A stretch of DNA of 64,000 nucleotides from Wolfiporia cocos. Taxonomy: Eukaryota > Basidiomycota > Agaricomycetes > Polyporales > Phaeolaceae. Positions within the stretch are counted from its first letter, which is position 1, and each line of letters starts with the position of its first letter. Location of the stretch: contig JACCLO010000018.1 of NCBI GenBank assembly GCA_029448655.1, positions 62,001 through 126,000 on the forward strand, read 5' to 3'. The position numbers were made by a program, and so were the translations under genes. Below are positions 19,661-30,872 of the stretch, piece by piece. The notes beneath the pieces were generated by a model that had not been told where the DNA came from, searched no databases, and worked only from the letters and a program-made list of their open reading frames with translations.

Positions 19661-21207
19661 ATGGCTGCTCCACCTCGCCCTCCCTTCAGACAATATACAG
19701 ACTGTGAGACCGTTATCGATCAGCTCGACAGCTATGTCGGCTTTCCACAGCCCAGCAGAGTTCATGGTGACACGAGCACCAAGTACCCCGCGTTCATCGA
19801 AAACCATCTCAAGAACGACATCATCAGCGTCGAGCGCGGTACCTTTGCCGACGACATACTGGTCCGGTTCCGCCAGATAGTCAGCGAAAATCCCAACGAC
19901 TTCCCTCCGTCCCTCGAACTCCAGACAAGCCTCACCCGGTGGAAGAGGATATCTCCTAGCGGCTCCGAGGAAGAGCAGCGAGCCGGATTTTGGGCTGACT
20001 ATCTCCGCCCTCTTGCAGATTATATGGGCCCTCATTTCCAGCACCACAACATCGATATCGATTTCAGGCTTGGGCCATCATCAATCGCGGGCAATAAACC
20101 AGATGTGCTACATGTATTTTTCGTTCAAGATCATCATGAGCTTTACGATGAGATTGCGGTAGCGAGCGGCGAGTACAAACGGAGGGCGGTGTTACTACAC
20201 CACACGGGGGAGATGGAGGAACTGGTAGACAAACGCTGGGTCTACGAGCCGGACCCGGCCCACCTCCTTTGGTTGCAAGTGAGTCAATACTGCTTGTTTG
20301 AGATTAATGCTCATATTAAGTGCAGGTATTCACGCAAATACATGTACGCCGCCTCAACTGGGGGTGGCTCACAGACGGTGTCCTTGTATGGTTCGCTCAC
20401 ATCGACCCGAGCCGTCCTATGACACTGCAAGTCTCGAGGCGATATGACGCCAGCGCTTGCTCAATCTTCACACTCTTCCTTGCTTTCCACTACATGGTTC
20501 TCTCCGCGCAGGATTTTCATTTAATCCGGCCAGAACCGAAGCCTCCCTGCGCCAGGAAGTTAATTCCTATATTAGAGATCGGAGACGCAGGGCTGTTCCA
20601 ATTGGTGTCTAATATGATCTGGGAAGCACTATGTGCTACGCGCCCTCGGTTTCGCATCCGCCTCTCAGTAGGGGACGTAGTCCTTCCTGGCCTGCTGGAC
20701 CTTGTGCCTGTCGCAAGTGCATGGGTCCCAGTCCGACCGAATGTAGAGATCGTTGTCAAACACATCGCGGATGGCGGATACGCCAGCGCTTGGAGAGGGA
20801 CGTGGATGGGCAAGAGCGTGGTCTTCAAGATTGCGCATTTGACCGCTATCAACGAGCTTCAGCGCGAGTGGGCGCTGGTGCAGGAGTTGCAGCGTCGCAA
20901 ACTGGATTTGCCTATCCCGCGCTACTATGGAATTTGGAGCTTAAAGATCGATGCCTCCCAGCAGACTTCGGTTTTGATTATGGACGACGTCGGAGAAGCC
21001 ATACGGTCGGACATCTATGATTTACCCAGCCCGCTTGAGTGAGTACCGGTCGTGGCGGATGCGACTTGGCTAACGATGTTGCGCAGCAAAGCTTACAGCA
21101 TCGCATACAATAAGATGGTTAACGCCGGAGTGATTCCGCAGGATCTGCACTCCGGGAATGTGGTGGTTGATAAGGAGGGACATGTGTATTTCATCGATCT
21201 CCTGTGA
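19661..21207 (+). CDS. FunK1-like protein kinase-like gene, three exons
   Basis: Exons 19661-20278, 20326-21038 and 21087-21207, joined by introns of 47 and 48 nt with GTGAGT donors and CAG acceptors. The start MAAPPRPPFRQYTD is chosen over an upstream ATG at 19544 because it begins the conserved-looking part. The N-terminal half contains the segment typical of fungal FunK1-like proteins (KPDVLHVFFV and SGEYKRRA). The kinase-like part has a Gly-rich loop (IADGGYASAWRGTWMGKSVVFKIA) with the candidate Lys in VVFKIA, and a catalytic-loop equivalent DLHSGNVVVDKEGHVYFIDLL, ending right there. Canonical members continue past the metal-binding Asp, so the C-lobe is very short; a premature end or further exon is possible. 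CpG content is normal. Substrate unknown. Confidence 0.7.
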
Positions 21208-21888
21208 CCAGGTGCGGGGTGTCATGCAGCATTCGTCGCCACTATCATCTCCGCTGCGCGTGTCGTTCTGCCTGCTGAAGTAAGTCGTCGTTTATACGGC
21301 TCCCGTCACGCCACATATCCTGTATTTTGTATATGCCATTGTACTTTCGTTGTTTTTCTGGCTTGGTACCGACGTACCCTCTTCGTCTCTCGTCTGATGT
21401 CCGAAATCTATTATTCTTGAGGACAGGCAATGCGCGTGATCTCAGAGGAGATACGAAGCGCTTCCTTTATCTTACAAGATTGTTCAATTTGTGGCGTTGA
21501 CGTGTGAATGGAATAAGGGTAGCGCCGGCAGGGTCGCTACGGCGGTTGTTATTCAGTGTGTTAATAAATAAGGGTAGCGCCGGTTGCGGCAACGCCCGCT
21601 ACGCTACGTAGTACACACTGTATGCTCTGTACTACAATAGTAGCTCGGACTCTGAAACCGACAAGTTAGTGAAGATGAACCGTTATACACCGCGCGAGCC
21701 CTCAGATATTAAAACTCCGCCGGTGTTTACCGTCTGGTCACGAGACTAGTATCCTGAGCCTATCGCGTCGGAGTCTGAACAACCTACCCAATGTGGTATT
21801 TAGATGCCGAGACTGCGAATGTGGCGCTATTGACGCTGGTACTATCGGGACCGAGCCTGTACCGGCTAGGCACCACTGTAGACATGGC
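21208..21888. other. Intergenic stretch with short repeats
   Basis: AAGGGTAGCGCCGG occurs twice (near 21516 and 21570), with a CGCTACG-rich segment after it, perhaps a small decayed repeat. No gene seen. Confidence 0.35.
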
Positions 21889-22187
21889 TATGCACTTAGG
21901 GCGCGGTGAAATAGACATCGCTGTCTATTTAACAGCTAAATAGCAATGGCCCTCTCCGAGGGCCTATTTAACGCATGTAATTAACAGCTAATTAGCAAGG
22001 GGGTCCGGGCGTCCTGATTGGTTCCAATGGGCGCCTTTCAGGACTGCTCTACCAACAGGCAGCTGTCGCTGCCTGCCAAACCGCACTGCCCGCACCAAAA
22101 ATGTCGACCAAAATGGGGAATTTACTTTTTGTAAACATGGTTCAGAAAATGTGTTATGTTATTATCATCTGAAATGGTTGTAAATAG

Positions 22188-22886
22188 TGTCACAGATTTG
22201 GGACATGCCACTATTTTTCCCGTATTTTTACCTATTTATCTGGTATTTCTACGACCTTGTAGACATTTACGCTGCTAAGCGCCCGTCTACACGTACACGC
22301 AACCAAACAACACGTACACAACGCGGTATACGTCCACTTGTCATAACAACACGTACATAACACGCTTGTACGCGTCAATGACTCAGCGGACTAACCTCCG
22401 GTGTCACGCGCCTTACTCATATCCCGATACCGGGCTATGTCAGTACAATTGGATAAGCGGCCCGCTCGTTATCACATGCCAATGACCTTACGATTACTCA
22501 TATCCCGATCCCGGAATATAATAATCACATGCATGGCTTACTAACGTAGCTACAGCCACTTCCACAACATGGACCTACGGTCCAAACAAACGATCTTACT
22601 GGTGCGGCCATTACCGGCGCACATGGTCTATGGTAGTTTACGACTAAACCATATTAGTTATGTCTGCGCACAGACCACCTTCATGTTTGGCTCCCTTACC
22701 GGTAACCAAACAAAACATGTATATAAGTAGGGCTATCACTGCGGATAAGCCTTAGATTTGTTCTCTGCATTCGCACAGTTACATAACATCTCTGCTTGCA
22801 CCCACTAGTCTCCTCACCAACCTCCAGCAACTCCTTCAAGTCGCTTACAAGGTTATAGTGTGAGTCCCACAGTCTAGTCTGTGTCA
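22188..22886 (+). repeat. E2 5' LTR
   Basis: 699 bp, TGTCACAG to CTGTGTCA. TATATAAG at 22720-22727 lies 34 nt before AGATTTGTTCT (22754-22764), the predicted RNA start. Confidence 0.92.
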
Positions 22887-22888
22887 TA

Positions 22889-22899
22889 AGAACAAATCT
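22889..22899 (+). other. E2 putative self-priming primer-binding site
   Basis: AGAACAAATCT, two nucleotides after the 5' LTR, is perfectly complementary to AGATTTGTTCT at the predicted RNA 5' end (22754-22764). Confidence 0.78.
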
Positions 22900-23884
22900 A
22901 CCCCTACCCCCGCCCTTGCGCTTGCACTTGGGCCTGGGTTTCTATCCTACAGGGGTATATTGCTCGTTGCTGCGCACATCCCTTTCTGCCTGACAAGGCG
23001 ATTGGGGTGATAGTTGAGATCTGGGGGATACATCGCCATCCTCGGCAGAGGATTGGCAACCAGGGAAGCCACACCGCCTTTTTAGGTAGGAGGCCTACCT
23101 AACCCGGACTCCAGGGTCAAGGAGACATGGTCCTCGCTGACAAGCTTGGACTATGCGCGGTTAAGACCCGCCTGTGGAAAAAAGGGGACGGTCTGCCTGT
23201 GTGCGCCCAACCCCCTGCCATGGCAAGCGTTGTTCAGCGCCCCATCGCTATCCACAGGGTCATCATTATGATGGCATGGGAATTTTCCAAAGCCGCCGCC
23301 CAGGCGTAAGGGCCCTGCTTTGAACCCGTCATGGGAAAAGCAGTGAGGGGGATCATCTTCGGATAATCCTGCCAAAGGACAAGTGCGGTAGCCACAAAAC
23401 ATAAGTCCTCCGGGCAGTTCGGCGTGCACGTCATGGGGTCAAATAGGGCAAAGGGGTACACTTGCGCGCCTTAGGGCTAATCCACTTACCTGTGGACGCG
23501 ATGGTATTCCAATGTCCTGAAAAAGTCCCCGTGATAGTCTGTAGACGGCAACCTCATTGTCGAAGCATGGACAGGCTAAGGGATGTAAAATCCCAGCCAC
23601 TTTCCGGCATCGTCCCTCCGGGGCGGTGTCGTGTATCCGAATCCCAATCATCTGACCCAGGAACCGGCCTGGCAGTCAGCAACTCTACCCCTGGAGTCGG
23701 CGCCTCTGACCGTTAGGGTCATGCGGATATCCGCGCCGTCTCGGCACAGGGTTTGCGCGCAACATAAGAGTAATTATGCCCCGTAGTACACCTTCTTTGC
23801 TCCTGAAAAGGAGTCCACTACCCTACCTTACATAATCCCTTCTATTCCTGTTCTTGGACGTATCACTGGGAAACTTCGTTTCTC
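22900..23884 (+). other. E2 untranslated leader
   Basis: About 1 kb between primer site and first open frame. No convincing protein. It probably holds packaging signals. Confidence 0.5.
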
Positions 23885-24808
23885 ATGAAGGCTGCACTTT
23901 CTAGAATCATGCCCCGCGTTACCCGTCGCACCCGTGGCTCCTCCACTGCCCCTTACGTCAAACCGGCGAAGCGGTCCCTTCTCAGCCGCATCGACACCGC
24001 CGACATTCCTCGGGCAGAGGACGTCACCTACACGCTTCCTGTAAAGGAAGACTACACCGGGAAGCTCCATCTTTGGGAGATTCCCGTCCACATGCCAAAG
24101 CACATCGCTGAGGCTGGGAAACCCGCTCCTCGACCTCCCAAGCCAGTTCCGCTCGCTAAGCGTATCTGGACAGAGGAAGAGAAGCTAGCCGCTTCCATTA
24201 CCGCCATGGAGAACCTCATCGAACTCCACGAACTCAACAAGCTCAAGCTCGCTCGCGATAAGCTGAATAAGCGAATCGCCGCCAAACAAGCCGCCAAGGA
24301 AGCCAAGCAAGCAGCTTCTTCACTGGCCCTCCGTCTCTCTAGCCCGGCGGCCGGACCTCCCGTTCCGACCAACCACAAGATTCTCGACCCTTCCCTCGTC
24401 TTCGGGAAGAAGAAGCCTCTCCAAGCATGCGATCAAGTTATTCCCATGCTAGAAGGCACTCTCACTCGTCTCACTCCTCTCGCCAACCACCCCCCTAATT
24501 ACCCAGGATTCCATATGGAAAACGACATGCGTTTCCATACTATGGTAGTAGAATTGGAGGACTTGGTGGATAACGTAAAGGATAGAGCGAGACGGGGGAG
24601 GATCACCAATAGAGACTGGAGAATTATGAAAAAGTATTGCAAACAACTCGGCAATATTTCCTTTTTGGATTGGCGTACGGACTTGGCTCGTATCGTAGCA
24701 GAATGCGTAGCGCTACAAATTACTTTTGCCTTCGGTGTAACACCACCTGACAAGGTGGCAGGGCCCTCAACTACTTCGGTAGAAGAGGATATACTCGCGA
24801 TTGTATAG
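23885..24808 (+). CDS. E2 extra open frame upstream of gag
   Basis: A 307-residue protein of unknown function. The N-terminus is basic (MPRVTRRTRGSS), then a Pro-rich segment, a strongly charged Ala/Lys/Glu coiled-coil-like region near residues 95-145 (ELNKLKLARDKLNKRIAAKQ), and a C-terminal alpha-helical part with DMRFHTMVVELEDLVDNV and DWRIMKKYCKQLGNISFLDW. The frame is intact, ends 145 nt before gag, and has the same CpG-rich codon use as gag and pol. No zinc finger, membrane segment or known enzyme motif is visible. E1 has no counterpart. A nucleic-acid-binding or accessory structural role is a guess. Confidence 0.7.
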   Translation: MKAALSRIMPRVTRRTRGSSTAPYVKPAKRSLLSRIDTADIPRAEDVTYTLPVKEDYTGKLHLWEIPVHMPKHIAEAGKPAPRPPKPVPLAKRIWTEEEKLAASITAMENLIELHELNKLKLARDKLNKRIAAKQAAKEAKQAASSLALRLSSPAAGPPVPTNHKILDPSLVFGKKKPLQACDQVIPMLEGTLTRLTPLANHPPNYPGFHMENDMRFHTMVVELEDLVDNVKDRARRGRITNRDWRIMKKYCKQLGNISFLDWRTDLARIVAECVALQITFAFGVTPPDKVAGPSTTSVEEDILAIV

Positions 24809-24953
24809 TAGAAATACTATCATCTTTTAACTCTGAAATAGAGTGCGAGTGTGATCTATAACGAAAGTTGCAGCTTTCAAACCAAATCCCTTCTTAAGAA
24901 TCTAAGACAATGAGTAACCGGAAACTAACATTCGTCATAAACAGTATTCACAA

Positions 24954-26951
24954 ATGTCTTCCACCTCCTCCGTTAGCACCCCCCTTGCCCCTCGTCGCAT
25001 GCGCCTCCGATCGGAAGGACCGGTGACGCCAGTAGCAGGGACCTCAGGGACTCAGCCCCTGGTGACCCTGGACCACCTAAGCGAGGAAGAGGATGAGGAA
25101 GAGGATGAGGAAGAGGACGAAGTTGAGGATGTTCCTCCACAGAGGGACTCCCCGTCCAACCCCATGGGAACGCGTCCGGGCACGCCTATCCCCGGATACC
25201 CCCCGGCTCGCTACACCCGTCCGATCGGGCCCGTCACAAACCTAGAATTAGAGTTTTTGGGCCCAGAACGCCGAACCAATGCCGAGGTCGAAACAGGCCT
25301 CAAGTCGTACCTCCCAGAGGAGGATCACCACAAGGTGGATGGACCCCTGCATGGGGCAATCCTCGATGCCGCCGTACAACGAAGTGCGGCAATCACCCAC
25401 GACAAGGTAAACACCCTCGGCCGGATGTTGTACGCCCGCCTGGAGCGAATCCATGGCAGAATCGACTCCCTGGCTGGGCAATCCAGGGCAATCAAACAGA
25501 TGGCCCAAGACGAGCTACACGAAGCGGTCAATTCAGTCCGCAACGAGGTTGTGTCCACTCTGGTGGACCTTGGCAAGGAACTCCGGCAGGAATACACCGC
25601 CAAGTTCTCCGAAATGGAGAAAGAGCTCCGGAAGGATTACCGGTCTCGACTCGACGACCTCGAGGATGCATTCGCCGAGCGCATGGAGAAGGTTGAGGAA
25701 GAACTTCGGAGGAGTCGCAAGAATCCCTCCGTTCCCAACCCTCCCGGTGTCCGCACGCCCCCGGAAGAACCCGCACCGGCCCCCAACACTGCTCGAACCC
25801 GTGCAGCTGAGGCCGCTGCCGCCACACAAGCTGCAGCCGCTGCTGCAGCAGCCGTCGCCCCGCAGATTCCAGGTCTGCCTCAAAACCTGAAAATTCCCCC
25901 TCCCCCCGAATTCTCTGGGTCATCTGGAAAGGTGACTGCGCAGGAATGGGTGGAAAAGATGGGCCTGTACTTCGGTACGCTCAGGGTCTACGATGACCAT
26001 GACCGTATCACCACGGCCCTCTTCCGCGTCACAGGGGACGCATACAAATTTTTCTCGCCTCTCATCAAGAAGGCAGGAAACGGTGAACCTCTCGGCACCT
26101 GGGAGGACTTCACCAAATCCGTAATGGTGCAATACGGCAAGATGACGGATAAGGAGATCGCGAAAAAGGAAATTCGCGGCTACTACGGTACCAAGGGCAA
26201 GGAACTGGCAGAATCGAACTACTTCAATTACTGTGAACGGTTCCGCACCCTCGGCCGCCTCTCCGAAACCGCCAACGAGACTCTGGTGTGGGAATTCACC
26301 GAGACTCTCCCCGAAAAGGTTAAGGACACCTTAAACGTCCTCGGCAAGACCCCGTTCTTCAAGGCCCCGACCGACATCGAGCCCCTCATCGACTTCGCTC
26401 TGGAAATGTACCAAACGTCATACCCAGACAAGATCAAGGGTTCGATCTTCGAGAAGGCCGGCAAGAAGGACTCGGCACCTGCCGAAAAGAAGGAGACGTC
26501 CTCCGCTTCTGCGAAGAAGTCGGAGAAAAAGAAGGATAAGGGAAAGGCGCCCGCCAAAGCCCCCGCCGACACCGCCAACGCCGTCTGCACCTACTGCAAG
26601 CAGACGGGACACTATTTCAACAAGTGTCCTAAGCTTGCCGCGGACAAGGCTGCGGGAACGTTCGTGCCTGCCGCTCAGCGGGCCGAGCAACAAAGGGCGA
26701 AGGATGCAGCTGCCGCGTCTGGAAAGACCACGGCTGCCCCTTTGGGTAGTGGAAAGGGACAGGCTTCTGGCAAGAAGCCGTACTCGGCGCCCCCCGCGGA
26801 TGGCAAGACGTATCGTGCCCGAACGATCTGGGAAGAAGTGACAGCTGACTCAAGCTCAGCAGGACCCTCGGCCCCTGCCACCACCGTCGCCAATGTCGGG
26901 ACCATCTCGGTTCCCCTCGCCCCAACCACACATCTCGAAGATGTTCTGTGA
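24954..26951 (+). CDS. gag: E2 Gag
   Basis: 665 residues, the capsid/nucleocapsid precursor. An acidic run near 45-60 (EEEDEEEDEEEDE), a long predicted coiled coil near 195-265 (ELRQEYTAKFSEMEKELRKD), an Ala-rich linker, the retrotrans-gag capsid domain about 310-490 (TAQEWVEKMGLYFGTL), a Lys/Ala-rich linker and one CCHC knuckle CTYCKQTGHYFNKC near 543-556, then a basic tail. The stop at 26949-26951 overlaps the protease frame by 59 nt in the +1 frame. Confidence 0.9.
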   Translation: MSSTSSVSTPLAPRRMRLRSEGPVTPVAGTSGTQPLVTLDHLSEEEDEEEDEEEDEVEDVPPQRDSPSNPMGTRPGTPIPGYPPARYTRPIGPVTNLELEFLGPERRTNAEVETGLKSYLPEEDHHKVDGPLHGAILDAAVQRSAAITHDKVNTLGRMLYARLERIHGRIDSLAGQSRAIKQMAQDELHEAVNSVRNEVVSTLVDLGKELRQEYTAKFSEMEKELRKDYRSRLDDLEDAFAERMEKVEEELRRSRKNPSVPNPPGVRTPPEEPAPAPNTARTRAAEAAAATQAAAAAAAAVAPQIPGLPQNLKIPPPPEFSGSSGKVTAQEWVEKMGLYFGTLRVYDDHDRITTALFRVTGDAYKFFSPLIKKAGNGEPLGTWEDFTKSVMVQYGKMTDKEIAKKEIRGYYGTKGKELAESNYFNYCERFRTLGRLSETANETLVWEFTETLPEKVKDTLNVLGKTPFFKAPTDIEPLIDFALEMYQTSYPDKIKGSIFEKAGKKDSAPAEKKETSSASAKKSEKKKDKGKAPAKAPADTANAVCTYCKQTGHYFNKCPKLAADKAAGTFVPAAQRAEQQRAKDAAAASGKTTAAPLGSGKGQASGKKPYSAPPADGKTYRARTIWEEVTADSSSAGPSAPATTVANVGTISVPLAPTTHLEDVL

Positions 26952-28031
26952 AGAACACACCAGCCCCGCAGCGGCTGGGAGTGTACAGCGCCCCGAAGAA
27001 GCGCACCTCTACGAAGAGGCTTCACAGAGACCCCTTATTTTGTGGGAAGATAAGGCGGTCGTACGTCACCCGGTATCCCATCTCGGTATATTCGGTAACT
27101 CGGCAATGGACTTTGCCCGGAGGACTCGGACACTAGCTACACGTGCCCCTCCTGTACAATACTTTTATCCTGACCCGCTCGCGTTGAAATTTTTCACTTT
27201 GTATAATGTACATGGAAACGATTCTCGAGACGACAATAAATCGTTCTCTATCAAAGTGGAACTGTGGGTATATGGAAAGAAAGTAAACGCCATGGCATTA
27301 ATAGACACCGGTGCATCAATAAGCGTCATCGATAAGAAACTCGTCCATGAGGAGAAGTTAGTCACTCAGAAACTACCTTCGCCCCTCGAGATTCGCAACG
27401 CCGACGGTACCTCTAATACCGCCGGTAATATCAATATGGCAGTAAAAGCTTATATGGTGCACGAGGAACACAAGTCCACCGAATTCTTGTACGTAATGGA
27501 CGTACAGAATGCGGATGTAATCCTCGGATATGACTGGTTCCTGAAACACAACCCGGACTTCAATTGGCCGGAAGGAACCGAACCCCGCAACATCTATCAG
27601 ATCATCAACGACTTTCCAATAGATTTTCTCGGCTTAGAGGAGCCTGAGAATCCCTTTGTCGCTTGGGTGAACACCCTTGACGAAGGAACGGAACTCCTTA
27701 TCGACGCCATTCAGTCAATAACGGAGAAGTCAGATGATGAATTCCTGACAGATGCGGATCTCCAGAAATGGAAATCCTTGGTTCCGGAGGAATACCAGGA
27801 GTTTGGTCCCACGGTATTTTCTCAGCGCGCATCCGAAAGGATGCCCGAACGGAAACCATACGACCACGCCATCGACTTCCCCGATGACGTGGTACTACCG
27901 CCCCCGAGTAAGGCATACAAGATGTCTCCTCAGGAAGCGAACTCGCTAGATCAGTGGATTCAGGAAGAGTTACGGAAGGGCTACATCCGACACTCGAAAT
28001 CCCCGATCGCGAGCCCGGTCTTCTTCGTCCC
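26893..28031 (+). CDS. E2 protease and pre-RT region
   Basis: Opens inside the gag 3' end in the +1 frame, so expression needs +1 frameshifting or reinitiation at the ATG at 26893. The aspartic protease has NAMALIDTGASISVID (DTG) and the later VILGYDWFLKHNP segment. A linker follows, then the start of RT (SPIASPVFFVP). The frame is cut at 28032 by a composite insertion flanked by GTCCC. The RT resumes at 30873 in the matching frame, so before that insertion protease, RT, RNase H, integrase, chromodomain and dUTPase formed one polyprotein. Confidence 0.9.
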
Positions 28032-28276
28032 TGTCACAGATTATACCTGTAAAGGCATCTGGATGTTACGGAGTAATTAACTAGGGTATACGGAGGAAAT
28101 ACGTGGGTATAACCTGAACAATGCTACCCGTAGACGCTAAGCGTGGGAATCTGAACTGCAGATATAGCCGGACCCTTGATAACAGCCAAGCTGTTATCGT
28201 AGCCCTTTTGGGGGAGTGGTCTATAACACCACTCATAAGCGCGTTGCATTGGGTCCGCTGCGCGTCTTGTGATATA
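28032..28276 (+). repeat. Element B 5' LTR (245 bp)
   Basis: Starts TGTCACAG and by eye matches 28722-28966. It contains GATATAGCC and the hairpin GATAACAGCCAAGCTGTTATC. AAGCTGTTAT (28188-28197) is complementary to ATAACAGCTT immediately after the repeat (28277-28286), a possible self-priming pair with a TATA-like site 25 nt upstream. Confidence 0.7.
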
Positions 28277-28721
28277 ATAACAGCTTACCCGGTCGCCGGT
28301 TCGAACCTGGGCAGTGGCAAACGCTAATTGGGGGCGTTAATAAGTCACATGCCTGGGGCGCTTCCGAACCACTGGTGGCTGAGGGAAAAGTACCCACCAC
28401 GTGACCCCCATGTATCATGGGGCCCCGCTTGTCGGGGATAAGATTGGTCAAAAGTTGCGTGGTAAAAACTACTATTAAAATAGCCTTAACCCGCTCCCAA
28501 AATCCAGGGATTAAGTCGGGCCTTCAAGAGGTTGGCACACACGTCACAAAATAACTAAGGGGGAGACGGGCTCCCTACCACCGGACTAGTCACCCGGTGG
28601 GTAACATATAAATAACCGCGTGACACATGCATAGTAGAAGTGATACTTAGTACCGGGGGCGGCTTGATGCAGCCTAGTTACCTCCTTAACCAGAGACGGT
28701 TAATCCTTGAAGTGGGGGTAA
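28277..28721 (+). other. Element B interior, non-coding
   Basis: 445 bp without a protein frame. A T-arm-like GCCGGTTCGAACCTGGGC sits near 28295, and a polypurine tract precedes the second LTR. Confidence 0.6.
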
Positions 28722-28966
28722 TGTCACAGATTATACCTGTAAAGGCATCTGGATGTTACGGAGTAATTAACTAGGGTATACGGAGGAAATACGTGGGTAT
28801 AACCTGAACAATGCTACCCGTAGACGCTAAGCGTGGGAATCTGAACTGCAGATATAGCCGGACCCTTGATAACAGCCAAGCTGTTATCGTAGCCCTTTTG
28901 GGGGAGTGGTCTATAACACCACTCATAAGCGCGTTGCATTGGGTCCGCTGCGCGTCTTGTGATATA
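28722..28966 (+). repeat. Element B 3' LTR
   Basis: By eye identical to 28032-28276. It is followed after two bases by the LTR of element C. Confidence 0.75.
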
Positions 28967-28968
28967 TA

Positions 28969-29529
28969 TGACACAGACTTACGTCTGTGCTACCCCTGGG
29001 CTCAGGGGGAACCATACTCGACGTCAGTCGAGCCTACAAGACACCGCACCAGCGCTGAACGTAGAGGCGCATGGGATGACTGCACATTCCCTGACGTGCG
29101 TCGAGGTAGCGACGGCGACTCACAGACAAGGACGCAGAGATGTGGGCCCCGGGCCAGCAGGCATCACAGCAATAGTAAGAGAGGGGCTATGCCCAATTGT
29201 CGAGAATCTTAGGAATGAGGTTGTAAGACCTCATTCCGTCGTACTTATACACGCTAGTGTCTACTACCGAGACCGCCCTAAACTAATGGTCTGTGCACCA
29301 TGTAGCTACTGAGTCATGTGCTAGGTAACGAGCATGTAACGAGTGTGACCATAGTGTGAGTACCGGAGGCGCGCGCTACCCTACAGCGCTAACCTAACGA
29401 CCAGGTGACCTGCAATATCTGGGAGTGACGCTGGAGGTAGCTATGGAGTAGAGGCGCGGCGTACGCCTAGCGCCGCACATACAACCTATAGCGAGGGAGT
29501 CTAAATTAATAAAGGAATAATTTGTGACA
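28969..29529 (-). repeat. Element C 3' LTR
   Basis: 561 bp. Same family as the solo LTRs at 34121, 36003 and 58664. Confidence 0.88.
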
Positions 29530-30311
29530 TTACCCCCCCTCTCGAAAAACGTCGTCCCTGACGTTCTACCTTGAATCCTACGACGCTCGCTACCTTGGTT
29601 GCTTGTTTGACTCGAGGCCCATTCCTTCTTTGCGGAGGATGGGGAGCATCCAGGAGCACGGTCCGTCCGCCGGTGGTGGAGCGAAGTGAGCTAGCCTTCA
29701 GGAGACATTGGGAGCCCCCTCAATGCATCCCTGTTCCCTTACATCCCAGACGTGAGTTGGCGAGGCGCGCCAGCGGTGAGCGTATTGGTACATGTCAAAG
29801 TTCATGACTTGCGCCGACATAGCTACGCGTGGCCCACCGACCTCAGGGTATGTGGTTCGCTCGTTGGTATTCGGAAGTCTGTCGTGGTGGATCGCTTTCT
29901 GACCTTAGTGATCGCCGGTGTGGGGTTGGGTACCCTTGCGGGACCCTTCGCATACCCACAGATCAAAGTTCTTGACGATAACCCCTGCCGCCCAGGGGTA
30001 AGTGGCCGGACTGCCCTAGACCTCCACACGCACGCGCATTCCCTTTGCAGGGGTGACGGCGGCGGGTCCTCAAACGGGGCTTATGTCGGTCGACCCCTTC
30101 TATCTTGCGTTCGAAAGAGGGCGGACTTGCTTACTCACTCCCTACGGTCGCTTTGCCAGGTGTAGCATTTCGTGGGGGCTCGTAAAACTACGGACCGACG
30201 GCGCTTCTACCGTCGGCTGCCCCGCCATGCTGCCTTGGCGACCTGTAGGTGGAGAACCCTCGGCCCCAGCGCAGGTGGCGCCGGAGGGGAGGTAAGATAT
30301 TCCTAAGATTA
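29530..30311 (-). other. Element C interior
   Basis: 782 bp. Open frames exist on the plus strand but show no protein-like features. On the minus strand AATCTTAGGAAT (30310-30299), one base from the 5' LTR, is complementary to ATTCCTAAGATT at LTR positions 30559-30548, 33 nt below TATAAG. This fits self-priming. Confidence 0.65.
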
Positions 30312-30872
30312 TGACACAGACTTACGTCTGTGCTACCCCTGGGCTCAGGGGGAACCATACTCGACGTCAGTCGAGCCTACAAGACACCGCACCAGCGCTG
30401 AACGTAGAGGCGCATGGGATGACTGCACATTCCCTGACGTGCGTCGAGGTAGCGACGGCGACTCACAGACAAGGACGCAGAGATGTGGGCCCCGGGCCAG
30501 CAGGCATCACAGCAATAGTAAGAGAGGGGCTATGCCCAATTGTCGAGAATCTTAGGAATGAGGTTGTAAGACCTCATTCCGTCGTACTTATACACGCTAG
30601 TGTCTACTACCGAGACCGCCCTAAACTAATGGTCTGTGCACCATGTAGCTACTGAGTCATGTGCTAGGTAACGAGCATGTAACGAGTGTGACCATAGTGT
30701 GAGTACCGGAGGCGCGCGCTACCCTACAGCGCTAACCTAACGACCAGGTGACCTGCAATATCTGGGAGTGACGCTGGAGGTAGCTATGGAGTAGAGGCGC
30801 GGCGTACGCCTAGCGCTGCACATACAACCTATAGCGAGGGAGTCTAAATTAATAAAGGAATAATTTGTGACA
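30312..30872 (-). repeat. Element C 5' LTR
   Basis: 561 bp. TATAAG on the minus strand starts at 30592. A hairpin AATGAGGTCTTACAACCTCATT lies between it and the predicted start at 30559. Confidence 0.88.

Larger units (their letters stand above)
28032..30872. mobile_element. Composite insertion in E2 pol (elements B and C)
   Basis: 2841 bp flanked exactly by GTCCC (28027-28031 and 30873-30877). The left half is element B: two 245-bp repeats (28032-28276 and 28722-28966) around a 445-bp interior that ends in GAAGTGGGGGTAA. The right half is element C on the minus strand: two 561-bp LTRs around 782 bp. Both lack coding capacity. B has no target duplication at its right end and C none of its own, so the outer duplication is shared by the B left end and the C right end. 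Confidence 0.82.
28969..30872 (-). mobile_element. Element C, non-autonomous LTR retroelement
   Basis: 561-bp LTRs at 28969-29529 and 30312-30872 that by eye differ at one position, with 782 bp between them. The minus orientation is set by a polypurine tract (GAGGGGGGTAA) next to the left LTR. The interior has no recognised protein, so it must be mobilised in trans. Confidence 0.85.

Noticed and set aside
29571..30295. Open frames within element C interior as a protein
   Set aside because: Several overlapping frames, none with protein-like periodicity, motifs or support from element orientation.
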